Shown in pieces: positions 17,282 to 24,771 of a stretch of DNA of 56,298 nucleotides. The DNA is taken from positions 1-56,298 of IMG/VR virus record IMGVR_UViG_3300045999_003132; one strand, written 5' to 3'. Numbering within the stretch: position 1 is the first letter of the stretch; the number at the start of each line of letters is the position of its first letter. The translations under genes were made by a program, and so were the position numbers. Origin of the DNA: a virus. The notes beneath the pieces are model-generated. The model saw only the letters and a list, made by a program, of their open reading frames with translations. It was not told where the DNA came from and searched no databases.

Positions 17282-17289
17282 TAACTTTG
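17282..17289 (+). promoter_or_regulatory. -7 promoter box before gpW
   Basis: TAACTTTG lies only five bases before the ATG of gpW, which predicts a nearly leaderless mRNA. Confidence 0.7.
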
Positions 17290-17294
17290 CACCC

Positions 17295-17498
17295 ATGCCG
17301 ACAACTTGGACACAGACAGACCTTGCGACACTTGAAGCGGCAATCGCTTCGGGAACCCGTCACGTTCAGTACGGGGACAAGTCAGTTACTTATCAGACCA
17401 TTGAACAGATGCTTAGGGCGCGGTCAGAAATCATGTCCGCTGTCGGTGGGTCGGGTAGCCCGCGCAAGTTCTTTGCTTACCATTCCAAAGGTCTATGA
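17295..17498 (+). CDS. Head-tail connector protein gpW-like
   Basis: The 67 residues match the length of lambda gpW (68) and its pattern: LATLEAAIASGTRHVQYGDK, VTYQTIEQMLRARSEIM, then a basic end (SPRKFFAYHSKGL). In lambda, gpW binds the portal after packaging. Its place between large terminase and portal is identical to lambda A-W-B. It overlaps the portal ATG. Confidence 0.88.
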   Translation: MPTTWTQTDLATLEAAIASGTRHVQYGDKSVTYQTIEQMLRARSEIMSAVGGSGSPRKFFAYHSKGL

Positions 17499-18976
17499 AC
17501 GGATTTGAACGACTGATAGAGTTCCTGTCACCGCAGCTTGCCCTTGAACGGGAACGGGCGCGTAAGCATGTGCAACTCATTCGTGGCTATGACGCTGCAA
17601 AGAAGGGGCGTAGAACAAGCGGATGGACGGCAACAGGCACAAGTCAGAACGCTGAGATATACCGTGCAGCATCAACCCTACGTGACCGCAGCCGTGAACT
17701 TTGCCGCAACAACCCATACGTTAAGAGGGCTGTTCAGTCCATATCGAACAACGTGGTAGGGACTGGCATACGGGCGAAGATAACGGGGCAGGCCAAGACA
17801 CGCCTATACGCTGAATGGATAGAGTGGGCCGACAAGACGACCTGCGACTATCAGGACAGGATGAACCTTTACGGGATTCAGAAACTTGTCATGAGGGCCA
17901 TGATAGAGAGCGGTGACGCGCTCATCATACGCAGGCGCAACAGGTCAAAGCGTATCCCGATTGAATTGCAGGTCGTTGAGATAGACTACCTTGACAGCAC
18001 AAAGCACAGCAACATAATCACGGAGGGCGGTGAATACGACTTCATGGGCATACGGTACAACCAACGCGGCAAGCGTGTCGGGTATTGGATGTTCGACCAT
18101 CACCCGAACGATGTCATCACTTTGGGCCGCGCAGTTTCGCGCCTTGTCCCTGCTGACGATGTGATTCACGTTTACGAGGTTCTTCGCCCAAGTCAACAGC
18201 TTGGAGTTCCGTTCGGTGTGTCCGCGTTCCTACGTGTACGTGACATGGATGAGTACAACGATGCGCAGGTGGTGAGGCAGAAGATAGCGGCCTGTTATAC
18301 CGTGAACATCACATCGAATGCAGCCGACAACATTGCCGACACAGAGGCGAAACGTGCTGATTTTGAGCGCATTGAGCCAGGAATGATCAACGTCCTGAAC
18401 GCTGGCGAAAGCATAGAGTTCGGTACGCCTCCGACCGTTGAGAACTTCGGTGAGTTCAGCCGTACCATCATGCAGGGAGTGGCGGCAGGGTTCGGCACTA
18501 CCTACGAGAACCTTACAGGCGACCTTTCAAACGTCAACTTCTCATCGGGAAGGATGGGGTGGATTGAACATCACCGCAACATCGAGGATTGGCAATGGAA
18601 CGTCCTTGTTCCGCAATTCTGCGACCGTATAGCGGACTGGTTCAAAGAGGCCGCTGACCTTGCGTTGGGCATAAGCGGAAAGTCAACATTCCAATGGACA
18701 CCACCGCGCAGGGAAATGATAGACCCATCCAAGGAGGTGAAGGGTATAATGATGGCCGTGCGAAACGGACTAATCACATTGCCCGAAGCTATCCGTGAAC
18801 AGGGTTACGACCCTGAGCAGGTGTTCGATGAGATTCAATCGACCAACGCCATACTTGACGCTAAGGGTATCATCCTTGACAGCGACCCAAGACAGGGCAA
18901 GCAGGAAGAGGAGGATGGGCGCGGACGGCCTACCGATACGGGCGAAGGTGCGGATGATGATGTTGATAGGAAATAA
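17495..18976 (+). CDS. Portal protein, lambda B family
   Basis: The 493-residue portal makes the dodecameric ring through which DNA passes. Landmarks are RELCRNNPYVKRAVQSISNN, VGTGIRAKI, MIESGDALIIRRR, and the late FGTTYENLTGDLSNVNFSSG segment with RMGWIEHHRNI. The C-terminus is very acidic (QEEEDGRGRPTDTGEGADDD), common in lambda-type portals. The following gene has its own promoter box. Confidence 0.95.
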   Translation: MNGFERLIEFLSPQLALERERARKHVQLIRGYDAAKKGRRTSGWTATGTSQNAEIYRAASTLRDRSRELCRNNPYVKRAVQSISNNVVGTGIRAKITGQAKTRLYAEWIEWADKTTCDYQDRMNLYGIQKLVMRAMIESGDALIIRRRNRSKRIPIELQVVEIDYLDSTKHSNIITEGGEYDFMGIRYNQRGKRVGYWMFDHHPNDVITLGRAVSRLVPADDVIHVYEVLRPSQQLGVPFGVSAFLRVRDMDEYNDAQVVRQKIAACYTVNITSNAADNIADTEAKRADFERIEPGMINVLNAGESIEFGTPPTVENFGEFSRTIMQGVAAGFGTTYENLTGDLSNVNFSSGRMGWIEHHRNIEDWQWNVLVPQFCDRIADWFKEAADLALGISGKSTFQWTPPRREMIDPSKEVKGIMMAVRNGLITLPEAIREQGYDPEQVFDEIQSTNAILDAKGIILDSDPRQGKQEEEDGRGRPTDTGEGADDDVDRK

Positions 18977-18980
18977 TCGC

Positions 18981-18988
18981 TAACTTTG
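18981..18988 (+). promoter_or_regulatory. -7 promoter box before protease-capsid gene
   Basis: TAACTTTG, then CAGCC, then the ATG at 18994. The five-base spacing repeats that of gpW and suggests leaderless translation. Confidence 0.7.
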
Positions 18989-18993
18989 CAGCC

Positions 18994-20913
18994 ATGAGCG
19001 AACAGAGGACACTACCGATGCTATCCACCCGTGCGGCCATGATGCCGTCAACGGTGAATGAGGAGAACATGACGGTTGACGTTGTGTTCGGAACTGATGC
19101 CCCCGTCCGTATGTGGAATTGGGACATCGGTGACTTCATGGAGTCAATGTCGTTCGATGAAGGTCACATCCGTTGGTCGCGTTTGCAGAATGGCGCACCA
19201 CTGCTTGACAATCATTCATCTCACAAAGGAACTTCCGATGTCATAGGCGTTGTTGAGCGCGCTTGGTCAGAAGGAGGCAAAGGTTACGCTACCATCCGCT
19301 TTGACAAGGGCGAGGACGGTGCTGAGGCTTTCCGCAAGGTGAAAGACGGCATTCTCACAGGCGTTTCCTTCGGATACCGCGTTTACAAGTACGAGAAGCA
19401 AACGTCCGCAGAGGGCGAACTTCCTAAGCTACGTGCTATTGATTGGGAGCCTTACGAGATAAGCCTTGCCCCGATTCAGGCCGACCCCGATGCAAGAGTT
19501 CGGAATAATTCGGGAGAAGTGAACAACGTAACGGTAATTGAATTAACTTTGCAACCGCATCAAGCAGAAAACAACCGACAAATGGAGAATCCTGTAACCG
19601 AGCCTGTGACCAACGAGCCTGTTGTTCCGCAGATTGACCCTAAAGCCGTGGCCGCAGAAGAGCGTTCACGCATCAAGGCTATTACGGACATGTGCCGCAA
19701 GTTCAAGATGGACGATGCGACCGTGACCGAACTCATTGACAATGGCAAGACCGTTGACGCGGCCCGTGCTATCGTCATGGAGCGTTTTGAGGCGCAAGAC
19801 CCAGCGAAACACGTTACTGGCAATCAGCCTGCCGTCCGTGCAGATGAGCGCGACAAGTTCCGTGCTGCTGCCGAGGAGTCCGTGGTTCTCCGCGTGAATC
19901 CGAAAGCAGAGGTGAAGAACGGAGGCGATCAGCTTCGCGGAATGAACTTTGTTGACCTTGCCAAAGAATGCCTTGAGCGTTCAGGTGCTTCAACGAAGGG
20001 AATGAGCAAGCGTGAGGTTCTGTCAGCAGCTACGTTCAACACACGTATGCAGCACACAATCAGCGACTTCCCTATCATCCTCGGAAACACTATCAATCGT
20101 CAGTTGCAGGCTGCTTACAGCTTGCAGGCTCCGACCTTTGAGCCGTTCTGCCGCAGGACTACCATCAGCGACATGCGCCCTAAGACGGTTGCAAAGCTGT
20201 CGGGTCTGCTGACCAACATGAACGCAATCCCCGAAGGTGGTGAGTACGCTGCTACAACCGTTACCGAGGACAAGGAGACTTACAGCCTCGCCAAGTACGG
20301 TCACAAAATCGGCCTGACATTGGAGGCGATGTTGAATGACGACCTGAGCGCGTTCGACCGTCTTCCGCAGGCAATCGCAAACAAGGCGCGCAACGTGCAG
20401 TCCAATATCGTTTACGGTATCCTGACTGGTGCGCCTTTGATGAACGATGGTTTTGCCCTGTTCTCTTCGCAGCATGCCAACCTTGGAACTGCTGGCGCAA
20501 TCAGCGACACCACTCTTGAAGAACTCTACAAGCTGATGGGTCAGCAGGTGGGTCTTGACGGTGACTACATCAATGTTGAGCCACGTTTCCTCATCGTAGG
20601 GCCGCAGAACCGCGCTACTGCGTTGAAGTTCATGAACAACCTCGCATTGGCTGACACCGTATCGAATCAGAACATCTACCAAGGTTCGATGCAGGTTATT
20701 GTTGAGCCTCGCATCACGACCAAGAACTGGTTCGCTGCCGCTGACCCCGCTGCAATCGACACCATCGAGTACGCATTCCTTGAGGGCGAAAATGGCCTTT
20801 ACACGGAGCAGCGCGAAGGGTTCGATGTTGACGGTATCGAAATCAAGGCGCGTCTGTTCTTCGCTGCCAAGGCAATCGACCACCGTGGCCTGTTCAAAAA
20901 CGCTCACACCTAA
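18994..20913 (+). CDS. Prohead protease / major capsid protein fusion
   Basis: This 639-residue fusion starts with a prohead protease of the S78 type at about 1-170: LLDNHSS (His74), VIGVVERA, ILTGVSFGYRV (Ser125) and WEPYEISLAP (Glu155). Residues about 197-330 are charged, helical and scaffold-like (AEERSRIKAITDMCRKFKMD). The capsid domain follows (about 330-639: FPIILGNTINRQLQAAY, YGHKIGLTLEAMLNDDLSAF, FALFSSQHANLG), resembling Mu-type gpT capsid proteins. Protease-capsid fusions accompany GpA terminases in other phages. An internal promoter box (19544) and ATG (19582) could supply scaffold-capsid without protease. The chain is expected to be cut during maturation. Confidence 0.92.
   Translation: MSEQRTLPMLSTRAAMMPSTVNEENMTVDVVFGTDAPVRMWNWDIGDFMESMSFDEGHIRWSRLQNGAPLLDNHSSHKGTSDVIGVVERAWSEGGKGYATIRFDKGEDGAEAFRKVKDGILTGVSFGYRVYKYEKQTSAEGELPKLRAIDWEPYEISLAPIQADPDARVRNNSGEVNNVTVIELTLQPHQAENNRQMENPVTEPVTNEPVVPQIDPKAVAAEERSRIKAITDMCRKFKMDDATVTELIDNGKTVDAARAIVMERFEAQDPAKHVTGNQPAVRADERDKFRAAAEESVVLRVNPKAEVKNGGDQLRGMNFVDLAKECLERSGASTKGMSKREVLSAATFNTRMQHTISDFPIILGNTINRQLQAAYSLQAPTFEPFCRRTTISDMRPKTVAKLSGLLTNMNAIPEGGEYAATTVTEDKETYSLAKYGHKIGLTLEAMLNDDLSAFDRLPQAIANKARNVQSNIVYGILTGAPLMNDGFALFSSQHANLGTAGAISDTTLEELYKLMGQQVGLDGDYINVEPRFLIVGPQNRATALKFMNNLALADTVSNQNIYQGSMQVIVEPRITTKNWFAAADPAAIDTIEYAFLEGENGLYTEQREGFDVDGIEIKARLFFAAKAIDHRGLFKNAHT
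19544..19551 (+). promoter_or_regulatory. Internal -7 box inside the protease-capsid gene
   Basis: TAACTTTG followed by CAACC, almost identical to the box at 18981. It lies 30 bases before an in-frame ATG at 19582 (start MENPVTEPVTNEPV), exactly where the protease domain ends and the scaffold-like region begins. Confidence 0.55.
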
Positions 20914-20925
20914 TACTGACGAACA

Positions 20926-21261
20926 ATGACAAATTACGTTCAAGAAGGCAAAGTCCTTAACTACATCGTCCCAAGTGGCGGTGTTACAAGTGGCGACCTC
21001 GTACTGGTTGAATCCATCGTAGGCGTTTGCGCGTCAACGGGAGTTGAGGACGATGTTATCGCCCTTGCCGTTGAAGGTGTCTATTCGGTTCCGAAGGTTG
21101 TAGGTGCAATCGCTCAAGGTGCTGCTGTTTACTTCCTCGATGGGGATGTGACCACCGCAACATCAGGCGGTTCGCCTTGGGGGACGCTTGTGAAAGCAGG
21201 TGTTGCCGCTGCCGCTGCCGAATCTGCTGACACCGTTGTTCCTGTCATCCTTAACAAGTGA
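20926..21261 (+). CDS. Capsid decoration protein, DUF2190-like
   Basis: The 111 residues match DUF2190: NYVQEGKVLNYIVPSGGVTS, then GDLVLVESIVGV and AVEGVYSVPKV, with an alanine-rich end. Members are small beta-proteins found directly after capsid genes and thought to stabilise the shell. It starts 12 bases after the capsid stop, so high expression from the capsid promoter is likely. Confidence 0.88.
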   Translation: MTNYVQEGKVLNYIVPSGGVTSGDLVLVESIVGVCASTGVEDDVIALAVEGVYSVPKVVGAIAQGAAVYFLDGDVTTATSGGSPWGTLVKAGVAAAAAESADTVVPVILNK

Positions 21262-21267
21262 TGAGCC

Positions 21268-21618
21268 ATGCCGAACCCGTTCGATGGTTTGGCGGACAGG
21301 GTGTTCAACACCGTGGAGCGTACAATGGGCTACGATGCCACTTGGACTCCTGACGGTAGTGTAACGCAGCAATCAGCGCGGGTTCTGTTCGCAGAGCCTA
21401 CGATGGCCGAGAAATTAGGAGAGTACGGGGATAGCTATAATCCCCGTACTTTTTTTATGGAGTATTGGGACGGCTTCTTTGTTGGGCTGTTTGAGGCCGT
21501 AAGGGAGAACTCCGAAGAGTATGTGACCATCAATGACAGGACGTTCTATGTTCGGCACGTTGACCGTAAATTTGACGGACGCAACTACCGCGCAAGACTT
21601 GAAGAGGTTACATCGTGA
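21268..21618 (+). CDS. Head-tail joining protein (FII-like)
   Basis: The 116 residues start MPNPFDGLADRVFNTVERTMG and continue into small beta-strands ending in FYVRHVDRKFDGRNYRARLEE, like lambda FII-type head completion proteins. It follows the decoration gene and precedes a Gp37-like gene, the usual slot. An intrinsic-terminator-like hairpin with a T tract lies inside the reading frame (21422-21457) without breaking it. Confidence 0.65.
   Translation: MPNPFDGLADRVFNTVERTMGYDATWTPDGSVTQQSARVLFAEPTMAEKLGEYGDSYNPRTFFMEYWDGFFVGLFEAVRENSEEYVTINDRTFYVRHVDRKFDGRNYRARLEEVTS
21422..21457 (+). terminator. Terminator-like hairpin inside a coding region
   Basis: AGTACGGGGA and TCCCCGTACT pair perfectly over ten bases around a short loop and run into seven T residues. 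The element encodes part of the head-tail joining protein (around EYGDSYNPRTFF). Confidence 0.65.
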
Positions 21619-22883
21619 ACTACACGTCAATAGAGAATGATATTGTTGCCCGCCTTGCCCCGCTTGTAACTGCTGGGTATCAGGTGGAGGCGATGCCTGA
21701 CCGTGAATCTGACAACATAGGGGTCGGTCACAAGGGCAGGGTGACGGTGCAGGTCACGATGGCGAAGTATGGGGAGCATAGGTCGACCCCGCCTGCCGTT
21801 GTTCAGGAAGAGGACGTTTATGTTGACATCATACTGAGGGCAAGGACGCTTCGGGCGTTAGGTGGTATTTACGACCTGTGTGAGTTGTGTCGTGGCCTGT
21901 TGATAGGGTTCGCACCTGACAACTGCCGTCTTCCGTTATCTGGCGTTGACTTCGGTTCGATAGCCCCTGCGGAGTATGAGGGCAGCGTTCACATGTATTC
22001 GCTCAGGCTAAAGACGCAGACCATATCGGTCGGTGGCCCTGACGTGGATGTGACACCGCTGATAACCGAAATCACTTTTGACGACCAAACGACAAGCGGC
22101 CCTGCACCCTCTGTTGAGTTGTACTCATCGGCCTATAACGTGCTTACATCTGGGACGCAAGTGATACTTGCATGGGTCACATCGGGCGTAGGTGAATTGT
22201 TCCTGTCTGGCGTTGGAATTGTTGAGCCGATAGGTACTGCCACGGTGACGATAACGGCAGACATCACTTACACGCTATCGCTGACCAACGGGCTTACGGT
22301 CACGTCCGACACCGTTGACATCGAGATAGGTTTTGGTGATGCTGACTACGAACTTTACAATACGGAAGGGACTTTACTTGAGAGTGGTTCTATTCCGTCA
22401 AATGAGGAGTCTGGCATCACGGCCCCCGATGCGACCATTCTAATCAACGGCACTCAGTTTGCCGATGCCCCAAGCGGTGAGCCTACTGATCTGCCCGTGG
22501 TCAACGGTGGCAGCAACCCCGTTGGCTCAGAACAATCGGGCGAATGGGTGATAGGCAATAGCACGGTAACTATCAACGGCACTCAGGTCGGGGACATTGT
22601 GGCGGAGGACAGCCTACCCATCGCGGTTGAGTTGGACGGGAATCCTTCGGGGACTTGGAACGCTGGCACGCAGACTTGGGAGGTTACAGGGCCAGTCATT
22701 GCCGTACGAAGCGCATACGACTCGAGCACGTTCACGGTGTGGGTTGGATGGGGTTCAGTCGGAACAACCGACCAAACGCCTATCACAATCAAGCGCGGCA
22801 TCACAGACCCCGTGACGGGCCTTGTGACCGAGACTGAAGCATTTGGCCCGTGGGATGATTACCTAACTTTGCCTTACTCATAA
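21615..22883 (+). CDS. Gp37-like tail completion protein with Ig-like tail
   Basis: Residues 1-140 resemble the Gp37 / tail-terminator type (ENDIVARLAPLVTAGYQVEAM, YVDIILRARTLRALGGIYDL). The remaining 280 residues are beta-rich decoration: one Ig-like unit, then two similar units starting ATILINGTQFADAPSG and STVTINGTQVGDIVAED. A 15-base DNA repeat (ATCAACGGCACTCAG at 22443 and 22572) marks the duplication. Such tails may bind carbohydrate on the host surface. The promoter of the next gene lies in its last codons. Confidence 0.6.
   Translation: MNYTSIENDIVARLAPLVTAGYQVEAMPDRESDNIGVGHKGRVTVQVTMAKYGEHRSTPPAVVQEEDVYVDIILRARTLRALGGIYDLCELCRGLLIGFAPDNCRLPLSGVDFGSIAPAEYEGSVHMYSLRLKTQTISVGGPDVDVTPLITEITFDDQTTSGPAPSVELYSSAYNVLTSGTQVILAWVTSGVGELFLSGVGIVEPIGTATVTITADITYTLSLTNGLTVTSDTVDIEIGFGDADYELYNTEGTLLESGSIPSNEESGITAPDATILINGTQFADAPSGEPTDLPVVNGGSNPVGSEQSGEWVIGNSTVTINGTQVGDIVAEDSLPIAVELDGNPSGTWNAGTQTWEVTGPVIAVRSAYDSSTFTVWVGWGSVGTTDQTPITIKRGITDPVTGLVTETEAFGPWDDYLTLPYS
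22864..22871 (+). promoter_or_regulatory. -7 promoter box before fibre operon
   Basis: TAACTTTG at the very end of the Gp37-like gene, 22 bases before the ATG at 22894. Confidence 0.65.
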
Positions 22884-22893
22884 AATAGAAATC

Positions 22894-23079
22894 ATGGAAA
22901 AGAAATTCAGCATAGTGATAAACTCACAGGCTAATGGCTACGTGGCGGTTTTCAGATGTTTCGGCATAGATGAGGAAGGGCAGCAGGTCACTATTGACAG
23001 CAAGACGTTGACGGGCCTTGCATCTGTTGAGGCTGCAATGGTGGCCGCTCAGGAGTTCATCACTAAGAATCAGGACTGA
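22894..23079 (+). CDS. Small protein of unknown function
   Basis: The 61 residues (MEKKFSIVINSQANGYVAVF, then a helical end TLTGLASVEAAMVAAQEFI) suggest a small alpha/beta protein. No family is recognised. It has its own promoter box and overlaps the start of the beta-helix fibre gene by one base, so it may help that protein fold or attach. Confidence 0.6.
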   Translation: MEKKFSIVINSQANGYVAVFRCFGIDEEGQQVTIDSKTLTGLASVEAAMVAAQEFITKNQD

Positions 23080-24158
23080 TGGCTAACCGATACGCAGTAG
23101 CAACAGGTAACTGGTCAAACACGGCAACGTGGGATGGCGGCACATTGCCGCAGGCAGGGGATACGGTGAGGCCCAATGGGTTTATTGTGACCATAGATCA
23201 GAACATTAACGTTACTATACTGACCAACAACGCAAGCGCACCTGCCGCAGCTGGTGGGTCTTATGTAATATCTACCAGTGTTAATGTTACCGCAGATTTA
23301 TTGTGTCGTAACAACAGTGCGTTATGTACGCTTAATGGAGTCGGGATAAATGTAGTTATTACAGGGGATGTTGTGGGAAATCCAGCCGAAACATTTAACG
23401 GCACGGCTATGGTAATATCTACGCAATCTACTCTGACTGTGATAGGGGATGTTATTGGAGGCGCACTGACAGGAACTACATCGGGTGCAAGTATAAATCA
23501 TGGTATCTCAATAAACGCACCCAATGTTGTTGTGGATGTTACGGGAAGCATAATAGGAGGCGGTCAGAACACAGGAACAGGTTTCAATCACGGTATATTT
23601 TCCAGCCAGAATCAAGTGACTGTAAATGTTACGGGGTTAGTTCAAGGCAGTGCTTTTAGTGCTTTTGTCATTAAAGCCGCAATATCGCTCGGAGGACTGA
23701 ACAATGTTCTTAATATAATCGGAATCGTATATGGTAACGTAAGTACAGCAGTTGTAGTAGGAAGCACAACAAGTAACGTTTATCTTGATGGTATTTGCAA
23801 TACTATTGGGAGTGCCGTTCCATTCAATGTTGCTCGATTAGTAATAACTAATGGTGTGATATTTTGTGATGTAGTCAATTCGCTTGGCGGTATAACAAAG
23901 TGGATGATACCGCCTTTCAGCGATGTTGAAATTGTCACAGAAACAGAGGTTGTTGGCATTGATAATTACTTATACACCGCTGGACTGCTGACAGGCTACC
24001 CCCTCGAATCCAAAGTAGAGGACGGTACGGTTTACGGCCCATCGAGTGAGTTTGAAGGAACAATGGAGCCGTGGGATGCTGCATTTGCACAGGCACTTGC
24101 AACAGCCCAACGTGACCTGCAACTTCCAAGTATTCTCAGCGCAATAACAGCACCTTAG
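23079..24158 (+). CDS. Beta-helix structural or fibre protein
   Basis: The 359 residues begin with RYAVATGNWSNTATWDGGTL and AGDTVRPNGFIVTID, a start shared by beta-helical phage surface proteins and G8-like domains. Repeated hydrophobic turns follow (VVITGDVVGN, LTVIGDVIGG, VVVDVTGSIIGG, VTVNVTGLVQGS), typical of a right-handed beta-helix. The middle (about 23200-23950) is clearly more AT-rich than both ends, which suggests exchange of a receptor-binding module between conserved ends. A tailspike role is possible, but no catalytic residues can be assigned. Confidence 0.6.
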   Translation: MANRYAVATGNWSNTATWDGGTLPQAGDTVRPNGFIVTIDQNINVTILTNNASAPAAAGGSYVISTSVNVTADLLCRNNSALCTLNGVGINVVITGDVVGNPAETFNGTAMVISTQSTLTVIGDVIGGALTGTTSGASINHGISINAPNVVVDVTGSIIGGGQNTGTGFNHGIFSSQNQVTVNVTGLVQGSAFSAFVIKAAISLGGLNNVLNIIGIVYGNVSTAVVVGSTTSNVYLDGICNTIGSAVPFNVARLVITNGVIFCDVVNSLGGITKWMIPPFSDVEIVTETEVVGIDNYLYTAGLLTGYPLESKVEDGTVYGPSSEFEGTMEPWDAAFAQALATAQRDLQLPSILSAITAP

Positions 24159-24160
24159 CA

Positions 24161-24388
24161 ATGGAATCAATCCTTGAAGCATTAGCGCAGTATGGGATAG
24201 CAGGGATATTCCTTGCCGTCCTTGTTTACTATTTGAACAAGCTGACTGACATCCATCGGCAAGAACGGGCCGAGTGGGCGCAGACGAACGACCGCCACGT
24301 TGAGAAGTTCTCGCAGGTTATCGAGAAGAACACGGACGCGCTGACGGCCATGCGCATCGAGTTGAACAATGCTAAATGCAAGGCATAG
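24161..24388 (+). CDS. Holin-like protein (BhlA/UviB type)
   Basis: The 75 residues have one N-terminal membrane helix (about 10-26, GIAGIFLAVLVYYLNKL) and a charged amphipathic helix behind it (RQERAEWAQTNDRHVEKFSQ), the architecture of BhlA/UviB holins. It closes the head and fibre operon. The endolysin lies 2 kb downstream, so it is one of several membrane-lesion candidates in the window. Confidence 0.6.
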   Translation: MESILEALAQYGIAGIFLAVLVYYLNKLTDIHRQERAEWAQTNDRHVEKFSQVIEKNTDALTAMRIELNNAKCKA

Positions 24389-24502
24389 ATGGCAAGCAAA
24401 CAGACCGTGGTCAAGTTTAAACCTAAGCCCAAACGCAAGAACGGGAGGCATCGCAAGTATCGCGGCAAAGGGTTCAAAGCGTACCGTGGGCAGGGGCGGT
24501 GA
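24389..24502 (+). CDS. Tiny strongly basic protein
   Basis: This 37-residue ORF starts right after the holin-like stop. The product is almost only K, R, G and aromatic residues (KFKPKPKRKNGRHRKYRGKG). It should bind nucleic acid or another polyanion; a role with packaged DNA or RNA is conceivable. Its stop codon overlaps the palindrome at 24502. The contiguous position and strong composition make it credible, but no family is recognised. Confidence 0.6.
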   Translation: MASKQTVVKFKPKPKRKNGRHRKYRGKGFKAYRGQGR

Positions 24503-24520
24503 TTTAGAATCATTCTAAAT
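24502..24520. promoter_or_regulatory. 19-base palindrome, operator candidate
   Basis: ATTTAGAAT-C-ATTCTAAAT is a perfect inverted repeat with nine-base arms. Its AATnATT core and 7-1-7 layout resemble Fur/PerR-family boxes. It lies 33 bases upstream of the -7 box at 24554. Confidence 0.55.
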
Positions 24521-24553
24521 TACCGTTATCGGTTGTTGAATTGATTTGTACCC

Positions 24554-24561
24554 TATATTTG
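24554..24561 (+). promoter_or_regulatory. -7 promoter box of a short transcript
   Basis: TATATTTG matches TAnnTTTG, with TTG triplets (24533-24538) at about the -33 position. No gene of normal size follows before the terminator at 24660. Confidence 0.65.
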
Positions 24562-24564
24562 CAG

Positions 24565-24696
24565 TCCTATGTAACGGGTAAAATAAACAGACACATCCGC
24601 TAACATTAAAAATCCAACGCCATGAAAAGGATTTAATAGCCCTAATCGGCACAGATTGTAAACCCTCTGCCTTAATTGGTGGAGGGTTTCTTTTTG
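24565..24696 (+). ncRNA. Putative small RNA or leader transcript
   Basis: A promoter box at 24554 and an intrinsic terminator at 24660-24696 would delimit an RNA of about 130 bases. The only reading frame with an ATG is a four-codon one (MKRI, 24622-24636). It is either a phage small RNA or an attenuated leader of the metallophosphatase operon. Confidence 0.45.
24660..24696 (+). terminator. Intrinsic terminator
   Basis: AAACCCTC pairs with GAGGGTTT, with an inner CC/GG pair and a TTAATT loop, followed by CTTTTTG. Confidence 0.8.
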
Positions 24697-24712
24697 TGTC
24701 TAATTTCGCAGC

Positions 24713-24732
24713 GTGAATGGTAATTCATTCAC
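24713..24732. promoter_or_regulatory. Inverted repeat, operator candidate
   Basis: GTGAATG and CATTCAC form perfect seven-base arms around GTAATT. The repeat sits just after a degenerate -7 box (TAATTTCG at 24701) and 40 bases before the metallophosphatase ATG. Confidence 0.45.
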
Positions 24733-24758
24733 AATGTCGCTAATCCGTTGTTAATGTA

Positions 24759-24766
24759 TAATTTAG
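24759..24766 (+). promoter_or_regulatory. Variant -7 box before metallophosphatase
   Basis: TAATTTAG followed by CCGAC and ATG. The five-base spacing copies that of gpW and the capsid gene, and a like box (TATTTTAG) precedes the endolysin. Confidence 0.45.
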
Positions 24767-24771
24767 CCGAC

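Noticed and set aside
20023-20943. 306-codon minus-strand frame opposite the capsid gene
   Set aside because: It is fully antisense to a clearly coding capsid domain, its product has no recognisable domain, and it follows from the codon bias of the real gene.
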